A DNA stretch of 52,346 nucleotides from Betaproteobacteria bacterium (GCA_025356395.1 JANXTA010000007.1:1-52346), one strand, 5' to 3'. Positions 19,384 through 28,918 are shown, numbered from the stretch's first letter. Numbers and translations: made by a program. Notes: generated by a model not told the origin, from the sequence alone.

Positions 19384-21093
19384 TCAGGGCGCGGCGTTGG
19401 TCGTGATGATGCCGACGATCACCGGGCCCCAGAGGGTGAGGAAGACGTTCGCCACGGCATAGGTCACCGTGAACGAGACGACGGGCGTGGCGTTGCCGGC
19501 CTTGGCCAGTAGCGCCGCGAAGGCGGGATTGGCGCTGCGACCGCCCGCGACGCAGGCCAGCGCCTCGATCGGGTTGCGGATGCGCAGCACGAAGTACGAG
19601 AAGAAGAACGTGACGATCTGCGGGATCAGGGTCACGCCCACGCCGAGGAAGAACAGCGTGAGGCCGTACTTCTCGATCGCGACCAACGCCTGCGGTCCGG
19701 CCGCGATGCCGACGATGCCGACGAAGACCGCCAGGCCGAAGTCCCGCAGGAAGTTGGATGCGCCGAGCGGCAGTGCGGCAAAGCGAGGATGGACGCTGCG
19801 CAACCAGCCGAACAGCAGTCCCGACAGCAGGCACCCGCCGCCGCTGCCGATCGAGATGGGGATACCCCAGATGCGGAACTGGATCATGCCGATCAGCATC
19901 CCGAGCAGCATGCCGAGGCCGAAGAAGATGAAGTCGGTGGCCGCGGCAGCCGTGATCTTGTAGCCGATCTTCGACTGCACGCGATCGAGATCTACGGGGC
20001 TGCCGATGAAGTGCAGCTCGTCACCGGTCTTGAGCGCGAGTTCACGGACCAGCGGCAGGTTGCGGCCCATGCGCAGGGCTGCCGTCAGGAAGACGCCGTG
20101 GCGGTTCTCGACGGTGACGTGATCGTGGATCTCGCCCAAGGCGCGATTGCCGAGCGCCCGGTTGGTCAGGATGATCTCGCGGTCCTCCTGGACCAGCAGC
20201 AGCGCATCCGGCGCGACCACTTCACGACCCAGCAGCTCCGTGGCCTGGGCGATGGCGGCGACCATTCCGGTGATCGCCACGCGATCACCGAGCCGGATGA
20301 CGAGCTGGTCGTTGAGGTCGATCGACGTATCCGCGCGGAACACGGCCTCGATGGACGCGTCCGAGAACGCCTCGTCGATCGCCAGCACCGTCCTGCCGAT
20401 CGCCGTGCTTCCCGCCGCGATCTCGTAGACGCGCGTATCGATCGGCCTGACGGCGTTGAATTGTCCGGGATCCAGTTCTGCATGGCCGCCGGAAAGCTGC
20501 TTGGCAAGCTTGATCGCTTCCTCGCGGATGTCCCACTTCATCACCATCGGCAGGAACCACGTGACCATGATGATCGGACCGAGCGACCCGAAGATGTAGC
20601 AGACGGCATAGCCGACCGCGACGTTGGTCTGCATGATCTTCGTGAGTTCGGGTGTCAGGCCCAGCTTGGTGAGTGCATCGCCCGCGGTGCCGATGATGGC
20701 CGACTGCGTGAGACCTCCGGCGGCCAGCCCCGCCGCCATGCCGCGGTCGAGGTCGAACGCCCACGCCGCAGCCAGGACGCAGAGTAGACCCGTCGCGCAC
20801 ATCACGAAGGCCGAAGCGAGCTGGTTCAGCGACCGACGGTTCAGCGCATGGAAGAACTGCGGGCCGCCCTGGAAACCGACGGCATAGATGAACAGTGCGA
20901 AGAAAATCGCCTTGATACCAGGGTCGACGGTGATCTGCAGTTGACCCACGACGACCCCGACCAGCAGGGTTCCCGCAATGCCTCCGAGCACGAACTTGCC
21001 GACCCTGATCTTGCCGGCCAGGTAGCCGAGGGCGATGGTGATGAAGAGCGCCAGCAGCGGCTCGCGGCTCAGGAGGTGTTTGATCAGATCCAT
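19384..21093 (-). CDS. aspT: Aspartate-alanine antiporter AspT
   Basis: The 569-residue membrane protein is of the AAE family. It has an N-terminal block of hydrophobic segments (about residues 5-190), a central cytoplasmic region with TrkA-C-like domains (about 200-375, including HDHVTVENRHGVFLTA), and a second hydrophobic block (about 385-565). Conserved glycine-rich segments include GGLTQSAIIGTAGDAL and ACVAGGRSANPAFAALL near the C-terminus. It exchanges external aspartate for internal alanine electrogenically. It is the promoter-proximal gene of aspT-aspD and is divergent from cydD across a 336-base region with an FNR-type box. Confidence 0.92.
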   Translation of the reverse strand: MDLIKHLLSREPLLALFITIALGYLAGKIRVGKFVLGGIAGTLLVGVVVGQLQITVDPGIKAIFFALFIYAVGFQGGPQFFHALNRRSLNQLASAFVMCATGLLCVLAAAWAFDLDRGMAAGLAAGGLTQSAIIGTAGDALTKLGLTPELTKIMQTNVAVGYAVCYIFGSLGPIIMVTWFLPMVMKWDIREEAIKLAKQLSGGHAELDPGQFNAVRPIDTRVYEIAAGSTAIGRTVLAIDEAFSDASIEAVFRADTSIDLNDQLVIRLGDRVAITGMVAAIAQATELLGREVVAPDALLLVQEDREIILTNRALGNRALGEIHDHVTVENRHGVFLTAALRMGRNLPLVRELALKTGDELHFIGSPVDLDRVQSKIGYKITAAAATDFIFFGLGMLLGMLIGMIQFRIWGIPISIGSGGGCLLSGLLFGWLRSVHPRFAALPLGASNFLRDFGLAVFVGIVGIAAGPQALVAIEKYGLTLFFLGVGVTLIPQIVTFFFSYFVLRIRNPIEALACVAGGRSANPAFAALLAKAGNATPVVSFTVTYAVANVFLTLWGPVIVGIITTNAAP

Positions 21094-21429
21094 CAGGTCT
21101 CGACTTCTTTCTTGAGCATCGTGAAGACCGCTCGAGAAGGGTTTGTTCGCTATCGCACAAGACGACCGAGACCAGGAAGTGGTCCGACATGGTTCGTTCC
21201 TGGATCGCCGATCAGCCGCATCTCACCTGTTTCGATCGCCAGCGACATTGAGGGATATCAAGGCGTCGAACGATTCATGCCTTTCATCCGGAAACGCGGA
21301 GGGTATTCAAAAGGTTTGCCGTTCGTCAGTGCGGTTGCGAACAGACCCGATGGAGGTCGGTGCCTATGGTGCCGATCTCTGCGGGTTCGATCAATCGTCG
21401 GTCGGATGGACGTCAGCAAGGAAGCATCG
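21094..21429. other. Divergent aspT/cydD regulatory region
   Basis: This 336-base region separates aspT (minus) from cydD (plus). No coding sequence is convincing. It carries the best FNR-type box in the window at 21248-21261, placed so that it could serve either direction. Confidence 0.6.
21248..21261. promoter_or_regulatory. FNR/Anr-type box upstream of cydDCABX and aspTD
   Basis: TTGAGggatATCAA matches 9 of 10 conserved bases of TTGAT-N4-ATCAA. The centre is about 175 bases before cydD and 161 bases before aspT. Cytochrome bd operons are often controlled by FNR/Anr-type regulators, so the context supports function. No cognate FNR gene is in the window. Confidence 0.6.
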
Positions 21430-23115
21430 ATGCAGCACGGCAGTACCGAAGAAACTCGCGTCGCCATCACGAGCCTGCATTCGCTGCAGGTCCATCGCAC
21501 GGGCAGCGTCGTAGTCGGGCTGGCTCCGTTGCTGTGGCTGCCGCAGGCCGGCCTGCTCGCCTTCGCCGTGCAGCGCCTGAGCACCGGCGGAGGCTCGGCC
21601 GTCGTCGTCGCGCCGGCCGCAGGCATCCTGCTGCTCGGCTTCGCGAGATTGCTGGTCGAGTCCTGGGGATCGAAGCATGTCTTCGCTACGGCGCGGTCGC
21701 ATCTGTCCATCCTGCGCGAACGGGTCATGTCGTCGCTGGCACGACGTTCGCCCTTCGATCCCGACCGGCCGGCCTCGGGGCTAGCGGCGAGCGTGATCGC
21801 GGAGCAGGCCGAGGCAGTCGTCCCCTACCTGGTCCGCTATCGACCCGCTCGCTGGCGCGCGACATTCGTGCCACTGGCCATCCTTCCCGTCGTGGCCGGT
21901 CTGTCGTGGGTCGCGGCACTCGTCCTGCTGACCGCCGCACCGATGATCCCGCTCTTCATGGCACTGGTGGGATGGCGCGCCCGCGCCGCCAGCGAAGCTC
22001 AGTACGGACAGACCGGATCACTCAACGCGTTCCTGCTCGACCGATTGCGAGGGATCGCGACCTTGCGCTCGCTCGATGCGGTCGACGCCACCGCGACGCG
22101 CATCGGAGAAGCCGCGCAGGGTCTGCGGCTGCGCACGATGGCCGTCTTGCGCATCGCGTTCCTGTCTTCGGCCGTGCTGGAACTGTTCTCGGCACTCGGC
22201 GTGGCACTGGTTGCAGCCTACGTCGGCTTCCATCTGCTCGGGACCTTCTCGTTCGGGACCTGGGGCCACCGGCTCAGCCTCGGCGAGGGTCTGTTCATCC
22301 TGCTGCTCGCGCCCGCCTTCTTCGAGCCGCTGCGCGAACTCGCCGCTGCGTGGCACGACCGCGCCGCCGGCGAAGCGGCGTTCGACGCGCTGACGCAGCT
22401 CGTGCAGACGGGTATCGCGATGCCGGGAAGCGGACCGGCGAAGCTCGACTCGCGCGTCGAGGGTGCGCCAGAGGTCTGCATCCGCCACCTCGACTACGGC
22501 CATCCCGGACAGCCCCTCCTGTTCGACGACGACGCATTGCGCATCGCGCCCGGCGAACACGTGGCCCTGACGGGCGCCAGCGGCTCTGGCAAGACCACGA
22601 TGCTGTGCCTCATCGCAGGCCTGGTGCCCGCGCAGCGCGGCGACATCGCGATCGGCGGCGTCTCCCTTGCGGACGGCAGCGCACAGGCACTGCGACGGCG
22701 CATCGGATGGATGGGACAACGACCCCACGTATTTGCCGCATCCGTCGCGACCAACATCGGCCTCGGGCGCAGGCAGCATCCCGACGTCGAGAGCGCGACC
22801 GCGGCCTTCGGCCTCGGACGCGTCGCGCAGGCGCACTCGGCCTGCGCCCTCGGCGAGGGCGGGCTCGGCTTGTCGGGTGGAGAAGTCGTGCGGCTGGCGC
22901 TGGCGCGGATGGCGCTCGACCCGGATGCAGACCTCCTGCTGGTCGACGAACCCACGGCTCACCTCGATCGCGAGACGGCGCGCGAAGTCGTCGATGCGCT
23001 GCTCGAGCTCGCGCAAGGCCGGACGATGATCGTGGCCACGCACGATCCGCTGCTCATGCGCCGTCTCGCGCGCGTGATCCATCTCGATCGCGAACCGCGT
23101 CAGGAAGCCGCGTGA
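21430..23115 (+). CDS. cydD: ABC exporter subunit CydD (cytochrome bd assembly)
   Basis: The 561-residue protein has an N-terminal six-helix exporter domain (about residues 15-320) and a C-terminal nucleotide-binding domain. The latter contains Walker A GASGSGKTT, signature LSGGEVVRLALAR and Walker B LLLVDEPTAHLD. CydDC is a heterodimeric transporter of the inner membrane needed for cytochrome bd maturation; thiols and more recently haem have been proposed as substrates. The start at 21430 has AAGGAAG six bases upstream; an ATG eight codons earlier (21406) lacks a good ribosome site. It overlaps cydC by four bases. The gene order cydDCABX is typical of betaproteobacteria. Confidence 0.93.
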   Translation: MQHGSTEETRVAITSLHSLQVHRTGSVVVGLAPLLWLPQAGLLAFAVQRLSTGGGSAVVVAPAAGILLLGFARLLVESWGSKHVFATARSHLSILRERVMSSLARRSPFDPDRPASGLAASVIAEQAEAVVPYLVRYRPARWRATFVPLAILPVVAGLSWVAALVLLTAAPMIPLFMALVGWRARAASEAQYGQTGSLNAFLLDRLRGIATLRSLDAVDATATRIGEAAQGLRLRTMAVLRIAFLSSAVLELFSALGVALVAAYVGFHLLGTFSFGTWGHRLSLGEGLFILLLAPAFFEPLRELAAAWHDRAAGEAAFDALTQLVQTGIAMPGSGPAKLDSRVEGAPEVCIRHLDYGHPGQPLLFDDDALRIAPGEHVALTGASGSGKTTMLCLIAGLVPAQRGDIAIGGVSLADGSAQALRRRIGWMGQRPHVFAASVATNIGLGRRQHPDVESATAAFGLGRVAQAHSACALGEGGLGLSGGEVVRLALARMALDPDADLLLVDEPTAHLDRETAREVVDALLELAQGRTMIVATHDPLLMRRLARVIHLDREPRQEAA

Positions 23116-24797
23116 ATCCTCGTCACGATCTGCGCGCCGTGCTCGGACCGATGCTGGCCGAGCAACCTCTTCGTCTCGCCATGGGTGCCGCGCTCGCCAC
23201 CCTGACCGTGCTGACCGGGATGGGACTGCTCGGCCTCTCGGGCTGGTTCATCACCGCGACTTCACTCGCCGGATTGCAGGCAGCGACCGCACTCGGCTTC
23301 GACGTGTTCGTACCGTCGGCCTGCATTCGTCTGCTGGCGCTGGGCCGCACCGGATCGCGCTATGCCGAACGCCTGGTGACGCACGACGCGACCTTCGCCG
23401 CGCTGGCCAACCTGCGCGTGCGGCTGTTCCGTCAGTGGGCCGGCGCCAACGCCGCGCGCACATTGGTGGCAAGGCCGTCACGACTACTCTTCCGACTGAC
23501 GGCCGACATCGACGCCCTCGAGACCGTCTACCTGCGGTTGCTGGTTCCGGCTGGCGCGGCATTCGGAGCAGCTTTGTTGGCCGGTGTCGTTCTGGGGCTC
23601 GGGAACGTCTTGATGGGAGTGGTGCTGACGCTCTGGCTGATCGGCATCGGTGTGATCCTCACGCTGCGGGTCGGACGGGGCGCGCGCCGCCCGGCGATGC
23701 TTCGGGCCAAGGCGCTGGAAGTTCTTCGGGCGCGGACCACCGACCTCGTCGCGGGCCAGGTCGAGCTGACGATGACCGGTAGCCTCGAACGGCAATGCGA
23801 GGCGATAGTGCGAGCTGATCGACAACTTGTCGCGGCAGATCTCGCGCTCGATTGCCTACACCGACACGCTGGCATCGCCTTCGGCATGTCGAGCACGCTG
23901 ACCCTAGCGGCCGCGCTGATCGGCGTCGGCGTGCTGGTCGAACAGGCGTCGCTGACGGCGCCCGCAGCGATGCTGATCCTGCTGATGGTGCTGGCGTCGA
24001 CGGAGCCCTTCACGGCGCTGCGTCGCGGCGCGCTCGAAAGCGGTCGCGCGTGGCTGGCCGCACGTCGCCTCGCTCCCGTCGAGACCGACGAGCCGACCGG
24101 CCCGATGCAACCGTTTGATGCGGACTGCGCCATGCGGCTGATGCAGGTCGACGCCTGCCACGCTGGCGCCCGGTCGCCGATACTTCACGACATCGACCTG
24201 ACGTTGAACGCCGGCGCGCGTGTCGCGGTGATCGGCGCCAGCGGCTCGGGCAAGTCGACCCTGCTGCGCGTGATCGCTGGCGAACTCCCTCCGCGCTCGG
24301 GTTCGGTACGCGTCCAATCCCACAGCCTGCTGACGCAGCGGACCGAACTCTTCAACGACAGTCTGCGCGACAACCTTCGCCTGGCCGATGCCGCGGCCAG
24401 CGACGTCCGGCTGGACGCAGCATTGTGGTCCGCAGGACTCTCGGACGACGTGCAAGCCATGCCTTCGGGCCTGGCCACGGTGCTCGGCGAAGGCGGCATC
24501 GGCCTGTCGGGCGGACAGGCCAGCCGACTCGCACTCGCCCGCCTTCTGCTGCGCGACGTGCGTGTATGGCTGCTCGACGAACCGACCGACGCCCTCGATG
24601 CCGCGACCGCCCACGACGTCCTGTTCCGGCTGGACACAGAAGCCGTGGGGCGGACCCTTCTGATCGCGACCCATCTACGCCGTGAGGCGGCGCTGGCCGA
24701 TCGGCTGATCTGCCTTCGCGAAGGCCGCATCGTCGCGGACCTCGCGCGCGGTACGACCGCATTCGACACCGCCCTGAACGCATTGCGCCCCGACTGA
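23112..24797 (+). CDS. cydC: ABC exporter subunit CydC (cytochrome bd assembly)
   Basis: The 561-residue protein starts at a GTG that overlaps the cydD stop (GTGA), giving MNPRHDLRAVLGPML. The membrane domain (about residues 10-320) includes the CydC-typical GLLGLSGWFITATSLAG near residue 38. The nucleotide-binding domain has Walker A GASGSGKST, signature LSGGQASRLALAR and Walker B VWLLDEPTDALD. It pairs with CydD. The frame is open far upstream of this GTG, but that part is antisense-like shadow of cydD, and the overlap start matches family length. Confidence 0.93.
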   Translation: MNPRHDLRAVLGPMLAEQPLRLAMGAALATLTVLTGMGLLGLSGWFITATSLAGLQAATALGFDVFVPSACIRLLALGRTGSRYAERLVTHDATFAALANLRVRLFRQWAGANAARTLVARPSRLLFRLTADIDALETVYLRLLVPAGAAFGAALLAGVVLGLGNVLMGVVLTLWLIGIGVILTLRVGRGARRPAMLRAKALEVLRARTTDLVAGQVELTMTGSLERQCEAIVRADRQLVAADLALDCLHRHAGIAFGMSSTLTLAAALIGVGVLVEQASLTAPAAMLILLMVLASTEPFTALRRGALESGRAWLAARRLAPVETDEPTGPMQPFDADCAMRLMQVDACHAGARSPILHDIDLTLNAGARVAVIGASGSGKSTLLRVIAGELPPRSGSVRVQSHSLLTQRTELFNDSLRDNLRLADAAASDVRLDAALWSAGLSDDVQAMPSGLATVLGEGGIGLSGGQASRLALARLLLRDVRVWLLDEPTDALDAATAHDVLFRLDTEAVGRTLLIATHLRREAALADRLICLREGRIVADLARGTTAFDTALNALRPD

Positions 24798-24830
24798 CAG
24801 CCTTACCCCGGCCAAAACAAGGACCCATCC

Positions 24831-26429
24831 ATGGACCTCGACATCGTCGCGTTGTCACGACTTCAGTTCGCCTTGACAGCGATGTACCACTTCATCTTCA
24901 TCCCGCTGACGCTGGGCCTCGCGGTGCTGCTCGCGATCATGGAGACGGTGTATGTGATGACGGGCCGCACGATCTGGCGCGACATGACGAAGTTCTGGGG
25001 CGTGCTGTTCGGTATCAACTTCGCGATGGGCGTGGCTACCGGCCTCGTGATGGAGTTCCAGTTCGGCATGAACTGGAGCTATTACAGCCACTACGTCGGC
25101 GACATCTTCGGAGCGCCGCTGGCGATCGAGGGCCTGATGGCCTTCTTCCTCGAGGCCACCTTCGTAGGACTGTTCTATTTCGGATGGGACAAGCTGTCCA
25201 AGGTCGGCCACCTGATGACCACGTGGGCCGTCGCGCTCGGCTCCAACCTGTCCGCTCTGTGGATCCTGATCGCCAACGGCTGGATGCAGAACCCGGTGGG
25301 CTCGGCCTTCAATCCGCAGACGATGCGGATGGAGGTCAGCGACTTCTACGCGGTGCTGACGAATCCCGTGGCGCAGGCGAAGTTCGTGCACACCGTGTCT
25401 GCCGGCTACACCGTCGCGTCGATCTTCGTTCTCGGTGTCTCGGCCTGGTATCTGCTGAAGGGCCGTCACGTCCAGATCGCACGACGGTCGATGACCGTCG
25501 CCGCGTCGTTCGGCCTTGCCGCATCGCTGTCGGTCGTGGTCCTCGGCGACGAGAGCGGCTACCTGTCGAGCGAGCATCAGAAGGTAAAGCTCGCCGCGCT
25601 CGAGGCGATGTGGAAGACCGAGCCGGCGCCGGCCGCGTTCACCGCCTTCGGCTTCCCCGACCAGGCGTTGCGCGAGACGCACTTCGCGGTCCACATCCCG
25701 ATGGTGATGGGGCTGATCGGTACCCGGTCGCTCGACACCGAGATCACCGGTATCGAAGACCTCGTCGTGCGTGCCGAGGCCAGCATCCGCGATGGCATCA
25801 AGGCTTACGACGCGTTGCAGAGAGTCAGGGCCGCAGGAGCGACCACCGTCGCGACGAAAGACCGTGACGACTTCGAGGTCAACGGTCACGCGCTGGGATA
25901 TGCGCTGCTGCTCAAGCGCTATGTCGACGATCCGCGACTGGCGACCGACGCGCAGATCAATCGGGCGGCGTGGGACACGGTTCCGGCGGTGCTGCCCTTG
26001 TTCTGGGCCTTCCGCGTGATGGTCGGGCTGGGTCTGTTCTTCATCGCGCTGACCGCGACCTTCTTCGTACTGTCGGCCCGACGCCGTCTCGATGCGCACC
26101 ACTGGCTACTCCAGGTCGCAGTCATCGCGATCCCGTTGCCGTGGATCGCTGCCGAGGCCGGCTGGATCGTTGCCGAGGTCGGGCGGCAACCCTGGGTGAT
26201 CGAGGGCGTGCTGCCCACCGCCGTTGCCGTCTCGAGCCTCGGCGCGACGACGCTGCTGCTCACCATCGTCGGCTTCGCGGCGCTCTACACCGTGCTCCTG
26301 GTGATCGAGCTGAAGCTGCTGCTGAAAGTGATCCGCAAGGGACCCGACGAGCATCCAGGACCGGGCGAGGCAACACGCTCCCATGGCATCGATCCCGTGC
26401 CGGGTCTGCTGACCAGCGCGTCTCACTGA
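24831..26429 (+). CDS. cydA: Cytochrome bd ubiquinol oxidase subunit I
   Basis: The 532-residue protein is the haem-carrying subunit of the high-affinity quinol oxidase. Visible features are haem ligand His20 in LTAMYHFIFIPLTLG, GVATGLVMEFQFGMNW, the conserved quinol-loop entry VVLGDESGYLSSEHQ near residue 240 and the family motif EVGRQPWVIEGVLPT near residue 450. The stretch between about residues 250 and 385 is long, placing it in the long-Q-loop class like Escherichia coli CydA. It sits 33 bases after cydC and 17 before cydB. It works in the inner membrane under low oxygen. Confidence 0.96.
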   Translation: MDLDIVALSRLQFALTAMYHFIFIPLTLGLAVLLAIMETVYVMTGRTIWRDMTKFWGVLFGINFAMGVATGLVMEFQFGMNWSYYSHYVGDIFGAPLAIEGLMAFFLEATFVGLFYFGWDKLSKVGHLMTTWAVALGSNLSALWILIANGWMQNPVGSAFNPQTMRMEVSDFYAVLTNPVAQAKFVHTVSAGYTVASIFVLGVSAWYLLKGRHVQIARRSMTVAASFGLAASLSVVVLGDESGYLSSEHQKVKLAALEAMWKTEPAPAAFTAFGFPDQALRETHFAVHIPMVMGLIGTRSLDTEITGIEDLVVRAEASIRDGIKAYDALQRVRAAGATTVATKDRDDFEVNGHALGYALLLKRYVDDPRLATDAQINRAAWDTVPAVLPLFWAFRVMVGLGLFFIALTATFFVLSARRRLDAHHWLLQVAVIAIPLPWIAAEAGWIVAEVGRQPWVIEGVLPTAVAVSSLGATTLLLTIVGFAALYTVLLVIELKLLLKVIRKGPDEHPGPGEATRSHGIDPVPGLLTSASH

Positions 26430-26446
26430 ACCGATCGAAGAACCCC

Positions 26447-27601
26447 ATGATCCTTCACGACCTGATCTCCTACGAACTGCTGCGGCTGATCTGGTGGCTG
26501 CTGATCGGCGTGCTGCTGATCGGCTTCGCCATCACCGACGGCTTCGACCTGGGGGCCGCGATGCTGCTGCCGTTCGCCGGACGCGACGATCTGGAGCGCC
26601 GCGTGATCATCAACAGCGTGGGTCCGGTCTGGGAAGGCAACCAGGTGTGGCTGATCCTCGGTGGCGGCGCGATCTTCGCGGCCTGGCCGCAGCTCTACGC
26701 GGTGTCGTTCTCGGGCTTCTATCTCGCGATGTTCGCGATCCTCGTCGCGTTGATCGTGAGACCCGTGGCCTTCAAGTTCCGCGGCAAGCGCGACGAGGCG
26801 GCATGGCGTGCCCGCTGGGACTGGGCCCTGTTCGTCAGCGGCCTGGTGCCGGCGCTGATCTTCGGCGTCGCGATCGGCAACGTGCTGCAGGGCGTGCCCT
26901 TCCGCCTGTCGCCGGACATGCACATCTTCTACGACGGCTCGTTCTTCGGCCTGCTCAATCCGTTCGCCTTGCTGTGCGGCCTGGTCTCGGTCGCGATGCT
27001 GGTCACGCACGGCGGGGCATGGCTGGTACTGAAGACCGATGGCGTGGTGGCAGAGCGCGCGCGCCGCTTCGGCGGTTGGGCCGCGCTCGCGACCCTCGTG
27101 TCGTACGCGAGCGCGGGACTCGTCCTGTGGCTATGGGTCGACGGTTACCGCGTCACGAGCGCGCTCGTCACCGACGGTCCGTCGAACCCGCTGCTGAAGA
27201 CGGCGGTCGCGCAGCCCGGCGCCTGGTTCATCAACTACGCGACCTCGCCGTGGCTGTGGATCGCGCCGGCGACGGGCTTCATCGGCGCCGCGACGGCTTG
27301 GGTCAGCCTGCACTTTCGTCGTGAACTGCTCGCTCTATGCAGCAGCGCGGCCGGGATCGCCGGCATCGTGCTCAGCGTCGGCGCCTCGATGTTCCCGTTC
27401 ATCCTGCCGTCCTCGATCGAGCCGCGCGCCAGTCTCACCGTGTGGGACTCGTCGTCGAGCCAGCTCACGCTCTTCATCATGCTGGTCGTGACTGCGGTCT
27501 TCATCCCCATCGTCGTGGTCTACACGACCTGGGTCTATCACGTTCTGTGGGGCAAGGTCGACGCCGTCGCGATCCGCGACGATCGTGGCCATGCCTACTG
27601 A
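26447..27601 (+). CDS. cydB: Cytochrome bd ubiquinol oxidase subunit II
   Basis: The 384-residue membrane protein begins MILHDLISYELLRLIWWLLI and contains FAITDGFDLGAAMLLPF near residue 27 and NSVGPVWEGNQVWLILGGGA near residue 58, both diagnostic for CydB. Length fits the family. The ATG at 26447 was chosen over far-upstream in-frame starts because it gives the standard N-terminus and lies just after the cydA stop. It forms the oxidase with CydA and CydX. Confidence 0.96.
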   Translation: MILHDLISYELLRLIWWLLIGVLLIGFAITDGFDLGAAMLLPFAGRDDLERRVIINSVGPVWEGNQVWLILGGGAIFAAWPQLYAVSFSGFYLAMFAILVALIVRPVAFKFRGKRDEAAWRARWDWALFVSGLVPALIFGVAIGNVLQGVPFRLSPDMHIFYDGSFFGLLNPFALLCGLVSVAMLVTHGGAWLVLKTDGVVAERARRFGGWAALATLVSYASAGLVLWLWVDGYRVTSALVTDGPSNPLLKTAVAQPGAWFINYATSPWLWIAPATGFIGAATAWVSLHFRRELLALCSSAAGIAGIVLSVGASMFPFILPSSIEPRASLTVWDSSSSQLTLFIMLVVTAVFIPIVVVYTTWVYHVLWGKVDAVAIRDDRGHAY

Positions 27602-27619
27602 AGACAAAGGGATACGCAC

Positions 27620-27781
27620 ATGTGGTACTTCGCTTGGTTGCTGGGACTTCCGCTGGCCGCGATCTTCGCGGTGCTGAACGCCATGTGGTACGAACTGATG
27701 GAAGACGACGCGACCCGACGCGACAAGCTGGAGAAGCCTGCGACCGCCTTGGCTCGCACGGGCCTCACAGTACCGACATGA
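27620..27781 (+). CDS. cydX: Cytochrome bd small subunit CydX
   Basis: This 53-residue ORF begins MWYFAWLLGLPLAAIFAVLN and continues AMWYELMEDD, the single-helix signature of CydX/YbgT proteins, which stabilise the oxidase haems. AAAGGGAT lies about eight bases before the ATG, 18 bases after the cydB stop. The charged tail after residue 30 is longer than in the 37-residue E. coli protein. Its last 17 bases overlap the 3' end of the convergent LigB-type dioxygenase gene. Confidence 0.93.
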   Translation: MWYFAWLLGLPLAAIFAVLNAMWYELMEDDATRRDKLEKPATALARTGLTVPT

Positions 27782-28583
27782 CGGCTGCCGTGCAGGTCAC
27801 TGCGAAGATCGGGATGGCCTTCATGTGGAAGATCGCGCCTTGCCCGCCGGCCGCCGCGGCGACCGCGATGAAGGTGCGGATCTCGAAGCCGCCCTGCCCT
27901 GCGTCGCGATAGGTCTCCTCGTCGGTGTACGACAGCATCCCGGCGCGATCGCTGGCGCACCAGCGGTCCATGAACGTGCGGTCCCAGGCCTCGTTGACCT
28001 TGCCCGAGTCGGGACTCGCGGGCCAGTGGGAGATGCCGCCGGTGCCGACGATGGCGATGCGCTCCGGCACCTTGTCGCACGCCCGCCGCAAGGCTTCGCC
28101 GAAGGTCCAGGCACGATGCAGCGGCGTCAGCGGCGGGCCCTGGCAGTTGATGTTCACCGGGATGATCGGGGTCTTGAAGTCCGGCGTCAGGAAATGCAGC
28201 GGGACGATGATCCCGTGGTCGAACTTCCATTCCTCGGCATAGGCCACGTCGACGGTCTGCATCACCTCGGCGATCAGCCTTCGCGACAGTTCTGGGGCGC
28301 CCGGCACCTTGGTCTTCTCGATGCCGAGCCAGGCCGGATCCTCGATCGGCCCGACGTAGCTGTCGGCCATGCCCATCGCATAGGCGGGCATGTTGTTCAT
28401 GAAGAAGTTGGCGAAGTGCTCGGCGGCGATGACGATGACCGCGTCCGGCCGGCTCGCGTGCAGGGCACGGCCCAGCCGGTCGAACTGGGCGTGGAATTCG
28501 TCCTTCACCACCGGGTCGGCCATGTGGGCGCGACCCGTGATGCCGGGTGCGTGACTGCAGACCGCTGCGAAGACCAGGGACAT
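27765..28583 (-). CDS. LigB-type class III extradiol dioxygenase, catalytic subunit
   Basis: The 272-residue protein begins MSLVFAAVCSHAPGITGRA, with the N-terminal iron-ligand histidine in the SHAP motif, and contains VIVIAAEHFANFF near residue 48, EWKFDHGIIVPLHFL near residue 110 and IVGTGGISHWP near residue 180, all typical of LigB-superfamily ring-cleavage enzymes. It should open a catechol ring next to the hydroxyls with Fe(II) and O2. The neighbouring hpaE and hpaG genes suggest 3,4-dihydroxyphenylacetate as substrate. Its ATG overlaps the stop of the LigA-like gene (TGATG), implying a two-subunit enzyme. E. coli HpaD is a single chain, so the substrate stays an inference. Confidence 0.85.
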   Translation of the reverse strand: MSLVFAAVCSHAPGITGRAHMADPVVKDEFHAQFDRLGRALHASRPDAVIVIAAEHFANFFMNNMPAYAMGMADSYVGPIEDPAWLGIEKTKVPGAPELSRRLIAEVMQTVDVAYAEEWKFDHGIIVPLHFLTPDFKTPIIPVNINCQGPPLTPLHRAWTFGEALRRACDKVPERIAIVGTGGISHWPASPDSGKVNEAWDRTFMDRWCASDRAGMLSYTDEETYRDAGQGGFEIRTFIAVAAAAGGQGAIFHMKAIPIFAVTCTAAVMSVL

Positions 28584-28918
28584 CAGACGCCTGCGACGCG
28601 GTCGTCGTGCGCGGTCGTCATCGCGTAGACACCGGCGCGGACCGGCCCGTACTTGCGGACGCCTTCGCGCATCGCCGCGATGTACTCGGCCCACGGCATG
28701 CCGAGCAACGGCGCGAAGTGCATCAGCAACTGTCCGTTGCAGCCGAGCACATAGATCTTGCCGATGTCGCCCGTCTCGACCGCTTCGCGCTCTTCGGCGG
28801 TGAGGTCGTAGTCGTCGAGCAGCGCCGATCGCGCGGCGCCCCCTTCGCGAAAGCGCTTCTGGACGTCGGTCGTGCGATTGATCTCGAACATGAACTTCTG
28901 CAATGCGTAGAGGCTCAT
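28583..28918 (-). CDS. LigA-like small subunit of extradiol dioxygenase
   Basis: The 111-residue protein (MSLYALQKFMFEINRTTDVQ at the start, then EREAVETGDIGKIYVLGCNG and a C-terminal REGVRKYGPV) matches the LigA family, the helical alpha subunit that covers the active site of LigB-type dioxygenases such as protocatechuate 4,5-dioxygenase. GAGGAG lies about seven bases upstream of the ATG. The stop is fused to the start of the LigB-type gene by one base, as expected for a stoichiometric complex. It lies 13 bases after hpaE. Confidence 0.83.
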   Translation of the reverse strand: MSLYALQKFMFEINRTTDVQKRFREGGAARSALLDDYDLTAEEREAVETGDIGKIYVLGCNGQLLMHFAPLLGMPWAEYIAAMREGVRKYGPVRAGVYAMTTAHDDRVAGV

